A DNA stretch of 64,000 nucleotides from Flavobacteriaceae bacterium (GTDB lineage: Bacteria; Bacteroidota; Bacteroidia; Flavobacteriales; Flavobacteriaceae), in the NCBI GenBank assembly GCA_947446635.1, contig CANFHF010000007.1:1-64000 (forward strand), read 5' to 3'. Made by a program: the position numbers and the translations under genes. The notes below the pieces were generated by a model. The model made no database searches and was not told the DNA's origin. It was given only the letters and a program-made list of their open reading frames with translations. How positions within the stretch are numbered: the stretch's first letter is position 1; each line of letters opens with the position of its first letter. Shown here one piece after another: positions 9,138-19,003 of this stretch.

Positions 9138-10754
9138 ATGAAAAATAAATCGCTCTTACTAATCGGTTTTGCAAGTGTAGTAATTATTACGGCTTCCTCA
9201 TTTCAACTTTCGAATTCAAATTTTGAAAAAAGCAGAATCACTAGAAGTACTAAAATTCAAAATAACGAGGATGCACAAAATGATTTGGCAACCGCTTTAT
9301 ATGAAAAATTGGGTGTGAAAAAACCGGTCATTGCCTCATTAAAAAATCAAGGAATCGTAATTCATAATATAGGTAAAGTAAAAGACCCAAGCCCTAAACC
9401 GGATATCTTGTTTTTTCTTGCCGATGACATGACCTCAATTGATTGTGAACCCTATGGAAACAAAGATGTGCATACTCCAAATTTAGCTAAACTAGCTAAA
9501 GAAGGGATGTGTTTTGATAATATGAACAACGCTACCGCCATGTGTGGTCCTACTCGTCAGAGTTTATATACGGGTTTATTTCCCGTAAAAAATGGTAGTT
9601 ATCCCAATCATGCCCAAGTTTATGATAATATCATCAGTATTGTGCAGCATTTTACCAAAATAGGCTACCGTGTAGCTTTGATCGGAAAACAACATTATGC
9701 ACCAATGCCAAATTTTCCATTCGAATATTTGGGAGGAAGAAATAGCGATAATGGCAAAGGACAAGATATTGAACTCTTGGATGCCCAGAAATGGATTGAT
9801 AAAGATAAATCCAAACCCTATTTATTGATTGTGGCAACAAATCAACCCCATGGTCCATGGAATAGAGGTAATCCAAAACAATACGACGCTAGTAAACTTA
9901 CCATTGCGCCTTACATGGTCGATACCGATTTGACAAGAGAGAGCTTGGTTAAATATTATGCTGAAATCACTTATGCCGATAGCCTTGTTGGAAATTGTAT
10001 GAAAATGGTAGATAATTCTGTGAAAAAGGATAACACGATGTTTCTTTTTGCTAGTGAACACGGAAGTTCGATGCCTTTTGGTAAATGGACGTGTTATAAT
10101 ATGGGACTAAAAGCGGCATTTATTGCCCGTTGGCCAAAAGTTATTAAGCCAGATACAAGAACCGATATTTTAGCACAATACATAGATGTTGTTCCTACAC
10201 TTTTTGAAGCTGCAGGCGGGAATCCTGAAACTTTAAGAGGAAATAAAGAGCAAACTCTTCCGCTTGATGGAAAAAGTTTTTATGCCACTTTAAGTGGGAA
10301 ACCAAAAGAAGTTCGCGAGTATGTTTATGGCGTTCATACCACTCGAGGGATTAAAAATGGCTCTGATAACTACCCGGTGCGTTCGATTCAAGATCATAAT
10401 TATAAATTGATTTGGAATCTTAGTTACGCCGAACCTTTTTTATCTTCGGGTTCACAACCAGGAAATAAACTCTACGAAGGTTGGTTGAAATCAACCAAAA
10501 CAAATCCAAAACAAGCAGCACACGCCAAATTGTATAGAAATAGACCTGAATTTGAGTTGTATAACATCAAAAAAGATGTTTATGAATTGGATAATTTGGC
10601 AGATGACAGTGCTCTTACTGCCGTTAAAATTAAACTAGTGTCTGAATTGAAAAAATGGATGCTAAGTCAAGGGGATAAAGGTATTAAAACCGAAGCTGAA
10701 GCCTTAAGAAGATTAAAAGGAGATACTTTAGATTGGAAAACTTCTGGCGATTAA
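9138..10754 (+). CDS. S1 sulfatase with an N-terminal extension
   Basis: This is a sulfate ester hydrolase with formylglycine Cys136 in CGPTR, Asp96-Asp97 in FLADDMTSID, and SEHGSSMPFGKW plus AAFIARWP in the metal-binding half. About 65 residues separate the signal peptide (MKNKSLLLIGFASVVIITASS) from the catalytic core. This linker is polar, lacks a recognisable domain, and is absent from the other three sulfatases here. GKQHYAP replaces the more usual GKWHL motif, keeping Lys and His one residue apart. The sequence differs strongly from the other sulfatases, so it likely attacks a different sulfate position. A C-terminal region (FELYNIKKDVYELDNLADD) follows the family pattern. Confidence 0.86.
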   Translation: MKNKSLLLIGFASVVIITASSFQLSNSNFEKSRITRSTKIQNNEDAQNDLATALYEKLGVKKPVIASLKNQGIVIHNIGKVKDPSPKPDILFFLADDMTSIDCEPYGNKDVHTPNLAKLAKEGMCFDNMNNATAMCGPTRQSLYTGLFPVKNGSYPNHAQVYDNIISIVQHFTKIGYRVALIGKQHYAPMPNFPFEYLGGRNSDNGKGQDIELLDAQKWIDKDKSKPYLLIVATNQPHGPWNRGNPKQYDASKLTIAPYMVDTDLTRESLVKYYAEITYADSLVGNCMKMVDNSVKKDNTMFLFASEHGSSMPFGKWTCYNMGLKAAFIARWPKVIKPDTRTDILAQYIDVVPTLFEAAGGNPETLRGNKEQTLPLDGKSFYATLSGKPKEVREYVYGVHTTRGIKNGSDNYPVRSIQDHNYKLIWNLSYAEPFLSSGSQPGNKLYEGWLKSTKTNPKQAAHAKLYRNRPEFELYNIKKDVYELDNLADDSALTAVKIKLVSELKKWMLSQGDKGIKTEAEALRRLKGDTLDWKTSGD

Positions 10755-10806
10755 TTTGTATTTAGCATTTTTAGTTTTTTACAATAAAGTACAAATAATT
10801 TCTAAG

Positions 10807-12030
10807 ATGATTAAAACTGTTACATATATCTCATTTCTTTTTATTTTTTCAAGTATAACTGCTGTTTTTGCACAAAGTAGTAATAAAACGGCACATAATT
10901 TCCCTAGGACACTTGTTTTAGACGGTGCCATTTTGCAAAAGAATTTCGAATTAATCGCTGCAAACGATATCGAAAAAACAACGGCGTTAAAATCGCTGTT
11001 GAAGAAAGCGGATAATTTACTCAAAGAAGCTAAATTGTATTCGGTGATGGACAAAAAGCAGGTGCCACCTAGCGGTGACAAGCACGATTATATGAGTACT
11101 GGACCATATTGGTGGCCTGATCCTTCAAAACCTGATGGTTTGCCTTATATCAAAAAAGACGGGCTTCGCAATCCAACCTATTATGATATTAGTGATACCC
11201 AAGAATTGGATAAAGTCAAAGAGGATTCAGAGACCTTGGCTTTAGCATATTATTTTACTAAGGAATATCAATATGCAAAATTTGCTTCTGAACTTATACG
11301 AACCTGGTTCTTGGATACTGCCACACGTCAAAACCCTCATCTTAATTTTGGTCAAGCTATTCCGGGTTTGAATACGGGTAGGGGAACAGGAATCATTGAA
11401 ACTAGAGAATTGTATCGTATAGCAGATGCAGCTATTTTGATTCAAGGAACACCTTATTGGTCTGATGAAGATCATCGGGCACTAAAAAAATGGTTTTCGA
11501 ACTATTTAACGTGGCTTGTGGAAAGCCCAATAGGGAAAGATGAAGCGAAGGCAAAAAACAACCATGGAACGCATTATAGTGTTCAAGTGATTGACTTTGC
11601 ACTTTTTACAGATCGTCCTGAAATTGCTTTATCCGAAATAGAAACGTTTAAAAATCGAATGGAAAGTCAGTTACAACCTGACGGAAGCCAACCTCTAGAA
11701 TTGGTGCGTACCAAATCCTGGAACTATGTCAATATGAATTTAGATGGTTATTTTATAGCCGCTCAATTGGCCGAAAACAGCAAGGTCAATCTTTGGCAAC
11801 AGCAACTAAGTGAAGGGAAAAATATTAAAAAATGCTTGGATTGGTTATTACCATATTTAAAAAACGAAAAAAAATGGGACTATGAGCAAATCCAAAAAAT
11901 GGAATACAAGGAGACGATTAGGATTTTAAAAATAGCCTCCAAAAAATACTCAAATTCAGAATACGATGACTTGGCAAAGGCCGTTGAGGAAAAAATATAC
12001 GCATCCGAAATCAATCAATTGACTTTATAA
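10807..12030 (+). CDS. Alginate-lyase-fold polysaccharide lyase (PL5/PL38-like)
   Basis: This is a predicted periplasmic alpha/alpha-toroid lyase acting on uronic-acid chains or oligomers. ATG 10807 is chosen because it opens a signal peptide (MIKTVTYISFLFIFSSITAVFAQ); an in-frame TTG upstream adds only unlikely residues. Family marks are SGDKHDYMSTGPYWWPDP (89-106), an NTGRGTGIIETREL helix (189-202) and the NNHGTHY site (251-257), where Asn and His correspond to the catalytic Asn-His of alginate lyase A1-III. The GPYWWPDP form is common in Bacteroidota members of Pfam Alginate_lyase, some of them placed in PL38. Its fold is unrelated to PL6, so the locus carries two independent lyase types. 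The true substrate is unknown. Confidence 0.78.
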   Translation: MIKTVTYISFLFIFSSITAVFAQSSNKTAHNFPRTLVLDGAILQKNFELIAANDIEKTTALKSLLKKADNLLKEAKLYSVMDKKQVPPSGDKHDYMSTGPYWWPDPSKPDGLPYIKKDGLRNPTYYDISDTQELDKVKEDSETLALAYYFTKEYQYAKFASELIRTWFLDTATRQNPHLNFGQAIPGLNTGRGTGIIETRELYRIADAAILIQGTPYWSDEDHRALKKWFSNYLTWLVESPIGKDEAKAKNNHGTHYSVQVIDFALFTDRPEIALSEIETFKNRMESQLQPDGSQPLELVRTKSWNYVNMNLDGYFIAAQLAENSKVNLWQQQLSEGKNIKKCLDWLLPYLKNEKKWDYEQIQKMEYKETIRILKIASKKYSNSEYDDLAKAVEEKIYASEINQLTL

Positions 12031-12060
12031 ATACATTTTTTATTACTTAAATATATTACC

Positions 12061-13422
12061 ATGAAAAAAAATCATTTTCTAGTTGTGCTTGCTTTTTTCA
12101 TTACTGTTTCTGGGGTATTTGCCCAGAATAAAAAAGCAAAAATCAATGCCTTAAAACCTAATATTATTTATATTCTTGCCGATGATTTAGGTATTGGTGA
12201 TGTGAGTTGTTATGGTTCTGACAACAATAAAACACCTATTATTGACAAATTGGCTCAGGGAGGAATACGATTTACCCACGGCTACACCGCACCCTTATGC
12301 GGCCCGTCTAGGGCTATGATTTTAACAGGGCGTTATGCTTTTAGAACTGGTGCGGTAAATCAGGATATGGTGGGGCAAATAAAACCAGAAAATGAGGTTT
12401 TAATTCCTTCGGTTTTGAAAACGGCTGGCTATACTAGTGCCATGGTAGGAAAGTGGAGTCAGTTTGGGTTAACCCCAAAGGATTTTGGTTTTGACGATTA
12501 CATTACTTTTCAGGGAAGTGGCGATTATTGGAGTACCGAAAAAAAGAAAGCTGAAAATTATATTGAAAATGGTGAAGACAAAAAGTTAGACAGCTTAACG
12601 TATATGCCCGATTTGATGCACCAGCATTTAGTTAATTTTCTAACTACAAACAAAGACAATCCTTTCTTTTTATACTATTCTATGGTAAATGTTCACGCAC
12701 TAATTCAACGAACTCCAGACAGTAAGCCAGGTAGCGATTTCTATGACGACAATATTGCCTATATGGACAAATTAATAGGGAAACTATTAAGTACATTGGA
12801 TGATTTAAAATTAAGAGAAAATACCCTAATCGTTTTTATGGGCGATAATGGGACAGCTAGTCAGTACGCAGGAAGAAGTTCGATAGGAGGAAAAGCACTT
12901 TCTGGTAAAAAAGGGACGATGCTCGAATGTGGAAGTTTAGTACCTACAATTGCTAACTGGCCGGGTGTAATCGCCTCAGGAAAAGTGAATGATGTGTTGA
13001 TTGATTCTAGTGATATTTTACCAACTTTTGCTGATTTAGCAGGAGCAAAATTACCCACTAAGAATGTGATAGACGGACGCAGTTTTTTACCTCAATTACT
13101 AGGTAAAAAAGGAAATCCGAGACAGTGGATTTTTACGGAATTAGGAAACAAGTGGTACGTTCGGGAAGCCAAGTGGAAATTGACTCGAGAAGGCGAACTT
13201 TTTGATATGAGCAACGCTCCTTTTGAAGAAAAGTTAGTTGTCGATTACACCAATAATAAAGAAGCTGGCGCAGCTTATACACGTTTGCAAATTGTATTAA
13301 AAGGGTTGAGTCCTGAAAAAGGAATTCTAGACAATGCCGGTGGCAGCGGAAGACACGCAAGTAATGTAAATAAACAAAATAAAGACAAAGAAAAATTGGA
13401 AAAGGAAAAGGACCCTGAATAA
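12061..13422 (+). CDS. S1 sulfatase, short form
   Basis: This is the fourth sulfatase of the locus and the shortest (453 aa). The signal peptide ends at about Gln22. Asp41-Asp42 lie in ILADDLGIGDVSCYG, formylglycine Cys80 is in CGPSR (the only one with Ser at the fourth position), and MGDNG supplies further ligands. MVGKWSQFG replaces the usual GKWHLG, so the His expected there is a Ser. That is a real change at a residue that normally contacts the sulfate, and it may mark a distinct subfamily. The C-terminal 25 residues are a charged low-complexity tail rich in Lys, Glu and Asn. A strong terminator follows, so this is the last gene of the operon. Confidence 0.84.
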   Translation: MKKNHFLVVLAFFITVSGVFAQNKKAKINALKPNIIYILADDLGIGDVSCYGSDNNKTPIIDKLAQGGIRFTHGYTAPLCGPSRAMILTGRYAFRTGAVNQDMVGQIKPENEVLIPSVLKTAGYTSAMVGKWSQFGLTPKDFGFDDYITFQGSGDYWSTEKKKAENYIENGEDKKLDSLTYMPDLMHQHLVNFLTTNKDNPFFLYYSMVNVHALIQRTPDSKPGSDFYDDNIAYMDKLIGKLLSTLDDLKLRENTLIVFMGDNGTASQYAGRSSIGGKALSGKKGTMLECGSLVPTIANWPGVIASGKVNDVLIDSSDILPTFADLAGAKLPTKNVIDGRSFLPQLLGKKGNPRQWIFTELGNKWYVREAKWKLTREGELFDMSNAPFEEKLVVDYTNNKEAGAAYTRLQIVLKGLSPEKGILDNAGGSGRHASNVNKQNKDKEKLEKEKDPE

Positions 13423-13487
13423 TAAATAGCACTACTTGATAGATTTCAAATTGATTTTGAAATCATTGAAAGTATTTGTCTTTAGAT

Positions 13488-13530
13488 AAAAACACCTATG
13501 ATTTACTTGTAAATCATAGGTGTTTTTATT
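13488..13530 (+). terminator. Rho-independent terminator of the sulfatase operon
   Basis: The perfect inverted repeat AACACCTATGATTTAC / GTAAATCATAGGTGTT (13491-13506 and 13509-13524) is followed by TTTATTTTTG. It ends the unit that starts near 2139. Confidence 0.9.
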
Positions 13531-13672
13531 TTTGATTTCTTGTTGGTATTCCCTACAAATAAAATCCTTCCAAAAAGCTACACATTGTTAGGTGTATTTT
13601 TATGAAATAAAATGTCAAATACAATTATGAACTTATTCTTGGCTATGAAGTAGATGTTATTACTTATCTTTC

Positions 13673-13727
13673 GGACAATTTTACCCCTACATTTGGATTT
13701 TTATTTGTGTCTTGGGGGATACATTTG
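13673..13727 (+). promoter_or_regulatory. Candidate activator site plus -7 box for susCD
   Basis: The element GGACAATTTTACCCCTAC lies at 13673-13690, and a perfect TAnnTTTG -7 box, TACATTTG, lies at 13720-13727, exactly 47 bp from the element start. There is no -33 TTG at 19-20 bp spacing. The same arrangement precedes the gene at 19134 (47 bp) and, diverged, the sulfatase operon (46 bp). The regulator is not in the window. Confidence 0.62.
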
Positions 13728-13817
13728 CTGTGTTAATTAATTGTTGTTTTATTTTTCAATATTTAACATAAATAAATCGCATATTATTTCTATAAAGTTT
13801 ACAAACAAAAAATTATT

Positions 13818-16800
13818 ATGAAAAAACCATTTTTATTGTTGCTCTTAATTTTAACCTCTGTCATTTATTCACAGACTGATAAACTGAAAATTTCAGGTGT
13901 TGTGTTTGATAGCAAAGGGGAGTCTATACCAGGAGTTAATGTTACTTCTGAAGATCAGAGTATTCAAACCGATATTGAGGGAAAGTACTCGATTAATGTA
14001 AAAAGTTCCAAATCGATTTTGAAATATACTTCTATAGGGTTTGATGCTCAAATAGTAGTAGTAGGAAAAAACAAAGTGATTAATATTACTTTAGCGGAAT
14101 CAAAAAATGTACTTGATGAAGTTGTTGTTATTGGTTATGGTACACAGAAAAGATCGAATGTTACGGGTTCAGTATCTAAATACAAAAACGAGAAGATGGA
14201 TGAAATTGCCGTATCTAGGCTTGATCAAGCTTTGCAAGGAAAAATTGCGGGGGTTCAAGTTCAAAATGTTTCTTCTGAAGCGGGTGCTGACGCAGTAATA
14301 TCTATACGAGGAATTAGTTCGGTTAATGCAGGCGCTAGTCCACTTGTGGTTGTAGATGGTCAGCCTAATCCTGATGGGCTCGCCTCAATAAATATGGCTG
14401 ATGTAGCCTCGGTTGAGGTTTTGAAAGATGCTGCCTCAGCTGCTATTTATGGTTCTCGTGGGGCAAGTGGGGTTATATTAATAACTACTAAAAGTGGTAA
14501 AACCGATAAGGTTAAATATGCTTTTAAGTATTCTAGTGGTTTTAAGACGGCTTATAATAGGTATCCTCTTTTAAACACGAGTCAGTATACACAATTGTTG
14601 TATAATGAACGTGATATTAGAGCTACTGATCCTTATTTCATCAATCCCGATCCTATTACTCATATAATACCCGTAAATAACATTCTTTATTTAGGGAGTA
14701 ATACGAAAGTTAAAAGTATTCAGGCGGCTTATATAGTAGAGCAAACGCTTTTAGGAGGTAAAGGTTATAATTATCAAGACGAAGTATTGCAAACAGCCGG
14801 ATTTAAAAACATTCAATTGAGCGCCTCAGGTGGAAATAAGAATATGCGTTATTTTGTTTCTTCTGGATATCAAGGAGACGAAGGGGTTATGCTGAAGAGC
14901 AATTATGAGAAATTTAATTTCCGTTCTAAAATTGACATTGATTTGAGTAAAAAAGTAAAACTTTCTTTTAATTTGAATCCTTCGTATACAACCAAAGAGT
15001 CACCTTCGGAAAATTTCACTAATTTTTGGCGTTACGCTAGTTGGTTGCCTGCTGTTCATACAGCCGCAACAATCGATTTTATTAAAAATAACCCAACACC
15101 AAATTCTTTTTCTCCATTACTTAAAATTGGAGACTATGCTCATCCTAGACATTTTATTGGATTAACGTACAGTTCTTTTATGCCGGATGGCTCTCAATTT
15201 TTCATGCCAGACGGACTTTCTTTTGGTACTAATGGTGTAGCAGTTGCAACGCCTAATAATTCAGCTCAAAACAACCCTATGGCGTCTTTACTAAGTCATG
15301 ATATTAATGCTAAAACATATGGTTTACAAAGTGGTGCTAGCCTTTCGGTGAATCTACTGCCAGGTTTAGATTTTAAAACCATGGCCTCTTTGTATATGAA
15401 ATATGATACCAAATTAGATTGGAGTAATAGGGATGCTGATGGAGATGGGCTTGAAAATAAAGGGGTTTATTATAATAATTCATACATTGACTTACTATCC
15501 GAAAACACCTTGAATTATAAAAAGGAATTTGAAAACCAATCATTAGATGTGGTTTTAGGTTACACTGCTCAAAAAACTAAGGGAACCAAAACTCAAACGA
15601 CAGGCTTGAGTTACGCTAGCGATGACGTGCAAACTTTAAATAGCGCCGTTTTTGTTGATAAATTGGGTACATTTGGTTCTCAAAATCAAGTTGGATTATT
15701 GTCGTATTTAGGAAGGGTTAATTATGGTTTCAAGGGAAAATATTTGTTGTCAGCTAGTTTTCGTTCTGATGGTAGTTCTTATTTTGGGCCTGGTCATAAA
15801 TGGGGTAGCTTTCCTGCGGCTTCTGTAGGTTGGGTAGCAAATAAAGAATCTTTTTTGAATAAAGTAGGTTGGTTAAATAAACTTGCTTTCAGAGGAAGTT
15901 ATGGAGTTTCTGGTAACAATAGAATTTTAGACTATGGTTTTTCAAATTTATTGTCTCCGGCTAATTATTCTTTTGGTTCTGAAACGGGAACGCAAACTCC
16001 AGGGTTAGCGACCACATCAACCATTATTGCTAATCCAGATATTACTTGGGAGAGTACGTATCAGACAAATGTAGGTTTAGATTTATCGTTATTTAACAAT
16101 CGTTTCAATATTACAGCAGATGTCTACCAATCCATGACAGATAAATTACTATTACAACAAGCTACCATGGCATTTACTGGAGTGCCACTGGCATGGAACA
16201 ATATAGGAAGTTTAGATAACAAAGGGTACGAGTTTGAACTTTCTACTACTAATATTAAATCAAAAAACTTTAAATGGGCTACCTCGGTTAATATAGCTCA
16301 TACTGAAAACAAAATTAGAGAGTTAGGAAATGAAAAATATTTACGCAATCAGGGGGAACGTACCGAGCTTTATCAAAATAAAGTAGGCGATCCCTTAGTC
16401 GAATTTTTTGGCTATAAAACAGATGGAGTATGGTTATCTCAAATTCAAATCGATGCGGCTAAAGCTTCAGGTTTAACCAGTACTTTGCCTTCCTTATTTA
16501 AACCGGGAGGTTTGAAATTAGTAGATGTTAATGGGCATCATATTGATTCGGTTACAGGTGCATTTGTTTTAGATGAAGGAAAACCAGACAATATAATAGA
16601 TATTTATGACAGAACGGTAATAGGGAATCCATATCCTGATTTTACTTGGGGTGTCACGAATACTTTTAACATTAAATCAGTAGATTTTAGTTTCTCATGG
16701 CAAGGCGTTCAAGGAGGTCAATTAATTAATGGCGATCCTAATTATTCGGATGTTAGGTCTAGGAATACGAATTACAACAGAAATCGTTGGCTTAGTCCAG

Positions 16801-17138
16801 AACATATTGGAGATGGAAAAACACCTTATGAGGATATTGGGTTTAACTGGTTACTTACAGATTATGTAGTGGAGTCCGCTTCTTATTTTGCGCTTAGGGA
16901 GGTTAATATTGGATATACATTGCCAAGTGATTTCTGTAAGCAAATCGGGTTGAGTTCTTTACGTTTGTATTCTTCAGCTAACAATCTTTACATTCATTCC
17001 GCTGCAGGTTATAGAGGGATAAATCCTGAAGGGCGTTCTAATTCAGGACCTTATGCTTCGTCTTTAGTTGCGGGTTACCAAAGAGGAAGTTTTCCAGCCT
17101 CCAAAACTATTGTTTTAGGTATAGATATTAATTTTTAA
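13818..17138 (+). CDS. SusC-like TonB-dependent outer-membrane glycan transporter
   Basis: This imports oligosaccharides through the outer membrane with energy from TonB-ExbBD, working with the SusD partner encoded 16 bases downstream. It is 1106 residues long. After the signal peptide (1-19) comes a carboxypeptidase-regulatory-like domain (about 24-95), then the TonB box and start of the plug (DEVVVIGYGTQKR, 100-112). The plug (about 115-225) contains GKIAGVQVQN, SIRGISSVNAGASPLVVVDG and SAAIYGSRGASGVILITTKSG, which is the SusC signature. The rest is a 22-strand barrel ending in FPASKTIVLGIDINF with the C-terminal aromatic residue of barrel proteins. Its strong candidate promoter carries the locus-wide element. 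The substrate can only be inferred from the neighbours. Confidence 0.95.
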   Translation: MKKPFLLLLLILTSVIYSQTDKLKISGVVFDSKGESIPGVNVTSEDQSIQTDIEGKYSINVKSSKSILKYTSIGFDAQIVVVGKNKVINITLAESKNVLDEVVVIGYGTQKRSNVTGSVSKYKNEKMDEIAVSRLDQALQGKIAGVQVQNVSSEAGADAVISIRGISSVNAGASPLVVVDGQPNPDGLASINMADVASVEVLKDAASAAIYGSRGASGVILITTKSGKTDKVKYAFKYSSGFKTAYNRYPLLNTSQYTQLLYNERDIRATDPYFINPDPITHIIPVNNILYLGSNTKVKSIQAAYIVEQTLLGGKGYNYQDEVLQTAGFKNIQLSASGGNKNMRYFVSSGYQGDEGVMLKSNYEKFNFRSKIDIDLSKKVKLSFNLNPSYTTKESPSENFTNFWRYASWLPAVHTAATIDFIKNNPTPNSFSPLLKIGDYAHPRHFIGLTYSSFMPDGSQFFMPDGLSFGTNGVAVATPNNSAQNNPMASLLSHDINAKTYGLQSGASLSVNLLPGLDFKTMASLYMKYDTKLDWSNRDADGDGLENKGVYYNNSYIDLLSENTLNYKKEFENQSLDVVLGYTAQKTKGTKTQTTGLSYASDDVQTLNSAVFVDKLGTFGSQNQVGLLSYLGRVNYGFKGKYLLSASFRSDGSSYFGPGHKWGSFPAASVGWVANKESFLNKVGWLNKLAFRGSYGVSGNNRILDYGFSNLLSPANYSFGSETGTQTPGLATTSTIIANPDITWESTYQTNVGLDLSLFNNRFNITADVYQSMTDKLLLQQATMAFTGVPLAWNNIGSLDNKGYEFELSTTNIKSKNFKWATSVNIAHTENKIRELGNEKYLRNQGERTELYQNKVGDPLVEFFGYKTDGVWLSQIQIDAAKASGLTSTLPSLFKPGGLKLVDVNGHHIDSVTGAFVLDEGKPDNIIDIYDRTVIGNPYPDFTWGVTNTFNIKSVDFSFSWQGVQGGQLINGDPNYSDVRSRNTNYNRNRWLSPEHIGDGKTPYEDIGFNWLLTDYVVESASYFALREVNIGYTLPSDFCKQIGLSSLRLYSSANNLYIHSAAGYRGINPEGRSNSGPYASSLVAGYQRGSFPASKTIVLGIDINF

Positions 17139-17154
17139 TTTTAAAAAATTTACA

Positions 17155-18834
17155 ATGAAAAAATCATTCAAATATATAAGTGTTCTTTTTTTAGTCAGTC
17201 TACTAGGGTGTACTGATATCATTGATTTGAATTCAGAATCAAACATCGTACAAGAAAATTATTTTACCAATTATTCCGAGTTACAAGAAGGCTTAACAGC
17301 TTGCTACAATGGCCTTCAAAAGCCGTTAACATACGAGTGGATCTTAACGGAACTTCGTAGTGATAATACCATTATGGATGGAGGTACCTCTACTTCAACG
17401 GTTAATAACGATTTAGGTTATGTAGACCAGTTTTATCCCCCTACTATACATGAAGGTATTAAAAATTATTGGCTTAGTAGTTACAACAATATTAGAAATA
17501 CCAATGTTGTTTTAACCGCTATTGGTGCCACTTACATCCCGCCAACAACTGTGGGAGGAACGGATGGAATAATAAATATCGCTGCGGATCTTCCTAATGC
17601 TACATTAGCCCAACGTAAAAAAATAGCTGCTGAAGCTTCGTTTATCAGGGCGTATCATTATTTTAACTTAATTCGATTATTTGGAACCGAAGCCATACCT
17701 AAAGGGGGTGTATTTTTATTAGATAAGGTTATAACTCCAGAAGCTGCTAAGCAATTAAATCGTTCTAGCGTTGCAGAAATCTATGATTTAATTATTGCAG
17801 ATTTAAAAAATGCCGTTCTTAACGGAAGCACTGAACCTTATAGTACTAAAACACCAGATCAATTAGGGCATGCTAATAAATGGGCAGCAAGTGCGCTTTT
17901 AGGTAAAGTATACCTTACTTTAGGTAATAAAGCACTTGCTATTGATGCATTAACACCTGTCGTTGCTAATACTAGCGGATATTCTTTAGAATCTTCTTAT
18001 GCTAATGTTTTTGCTGTAAACAATGAAATGAACAAAGAAATGCTTTTTGCAATTCGTTTTAAAGGAGGTGGAGTAGGAATGGGAAATCCTCTGCCTAATT
18101 TATTTGCTCCAACAAATAGTGGTGCTTTTGTTATAAAAGGAGATGGAAAAGGATACAATACCCCAACCACAGAATTAGCTGTTAATTTAAAAACTAACCC
18201 TACCACTTTTTCTTATACAGACCCAAGTGCTGCTAGAGCTCTTGTTAATTACAATTCTTATTCAACAACTGATGTTTATGTAAATAAGTTTATGTCTAAG
18301 CCTTTTTTAGCCAATGATGCGGAGAATGATTTTCCGGTACTTCGTTATGCAGATGTTTTATTGATGTTAGCTGAGGCTTATGGCCCATCGAATCCTCATT
18401 GTTTAGAATACATAAATTTGGTACGAAATAGAGCATTGTTGCCGTCATTAAATTCAGCTGCTATTTCTACAGTAACAACTAAAACCTACACTGTTTCTAG
18501 TGGTACAACCACTTTGTCGGTTACCTATTCATTGTTTGAAAAGGCTTTGTCTGATGAAAGAAGGTATGAATTTGCATTTGAGAACCAGCGTTGGTTCGAT
18601 TTGCTTCGATTTAATAAGACTTTTACTACTCTAAATGCAGAAAAAGTGATGAAGTATCATTTTGTTTCTCAGTATGATGCTATTTATAAAGGCTTTACCG
18701 TTCTTCCTGTGACCCTTGATGAACTTTTAGGTAATGTAACCAATGATAACAACGCTCGGTTTGCATTGCCAATACCTCAGTATGAGATTGATACCAATAC
18801 ACAGATTCAAATACAACAAAATCCATCTTATTAA
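17155..18834 (+). CDS. SusD-like surface glycan-binding lipoprotein
   Basis: This is the glycan-binding lid that pairs with the SusC transporter. A lipoprotein signal ends at LLGC (lipidated Cys19). The SusD N-terminal region follows (NYFTNYSELQEGLTACYNGL), then TPR helices with EASFIRAYHYFNLIRLFG (about 160-178), and a C-terminal SusD/RagB part with PVLRYADVLLMLAEAYG and FALPIPQYEIDTN near the end. The 559-residue length is typical. The aromatic glycan-contacting residues of known SusD proteins cannot be assigned by eye. It is co-transcribed with susC and followed by a strong terminator, so the pair is one unit. Confidence 0.95.
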   Translation: MKKSFKYISVLFLVSLLGCTDIIDLNSESNIVQENYFTNYSELQEGLTACYNGLQKPLTYEWILTELRSDNTIMDGGTSTSTVNNDLGYVDQFYPPTIHEGIKNYWLSSYNNIRNTNVVLTAIGATYIPPTTVGGTDGIINIAADLPNATLAQRKKIAAEASFIRAYHYFNLIRLFGTEAIPKGGVFLLDKVITPEAAKQLNRSSVAEIYDLIIADLKNAVLNGSTEPYSTKTPDQLGHANKWAASALLGKVYLTLGNKALAIDALTPVVANTSGYSLESSYANVFAVNNEMNKEMLFAIRFKGGGVGMGNPLPNLFAPTNSGAFVIKGDGKGYNTPTTELAVNLKTNPTTFSYTDPSAARALVNYNSYSTTDVYVNKFMSKPFLANDAENDFPVLRYADVLLMLAEAYGPSNPHCLEYINLVRNRALLPSLNSAAISTVTTKTYTVSSGTTTLSVTYSLFEKALSDERRYEFAFENQRWFDLLRFNKTFTTLNAEKVMKYHFVSQYDAIYKGFTVLPVTLDELLGNVTNDNNARFALPIPQYEIDTNTQIQIQQNPSY

Positions 18835-18857
18835 AAAAAAAATAAGTTTGTAAATAA

Positions 18858-18900
18858 AAAAAACCCAATACCATAATCGCTATGGTATTGGGTTTTTTAT
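18858..18900 (+). terminator. Rho-independent terminator after susD
   Basis: A 15-bp perfect stem, AAACCCAATACCATA / TATGGTATTGGGTTT, with loop ATCGC is followed by TTTATTT. Confidence 0.92.
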
Positions 18901-19003
18901 TTAGATTCTTTATTGTGGATTATATTATATCATATCAATATCATGGTAGATGCCTTATTTACCTTGCCTTTTTTCTTATACAACTTTAAAAAAGCTTTTT
19001 TTT

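Larger units (their letters stand above)
13423..13817 (+). other. Intergenic region between the sulfatase operon and susC
   Basis: No gene is seen in these 395 bases. They hold the terminator of the upstream operon (13488-13530), then AT-rich sequence, then the candidate activator site and -7 box of the susCD transcript (13673-13727), and an untranslated leader of about 84 nt. Confidence 0.6.
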
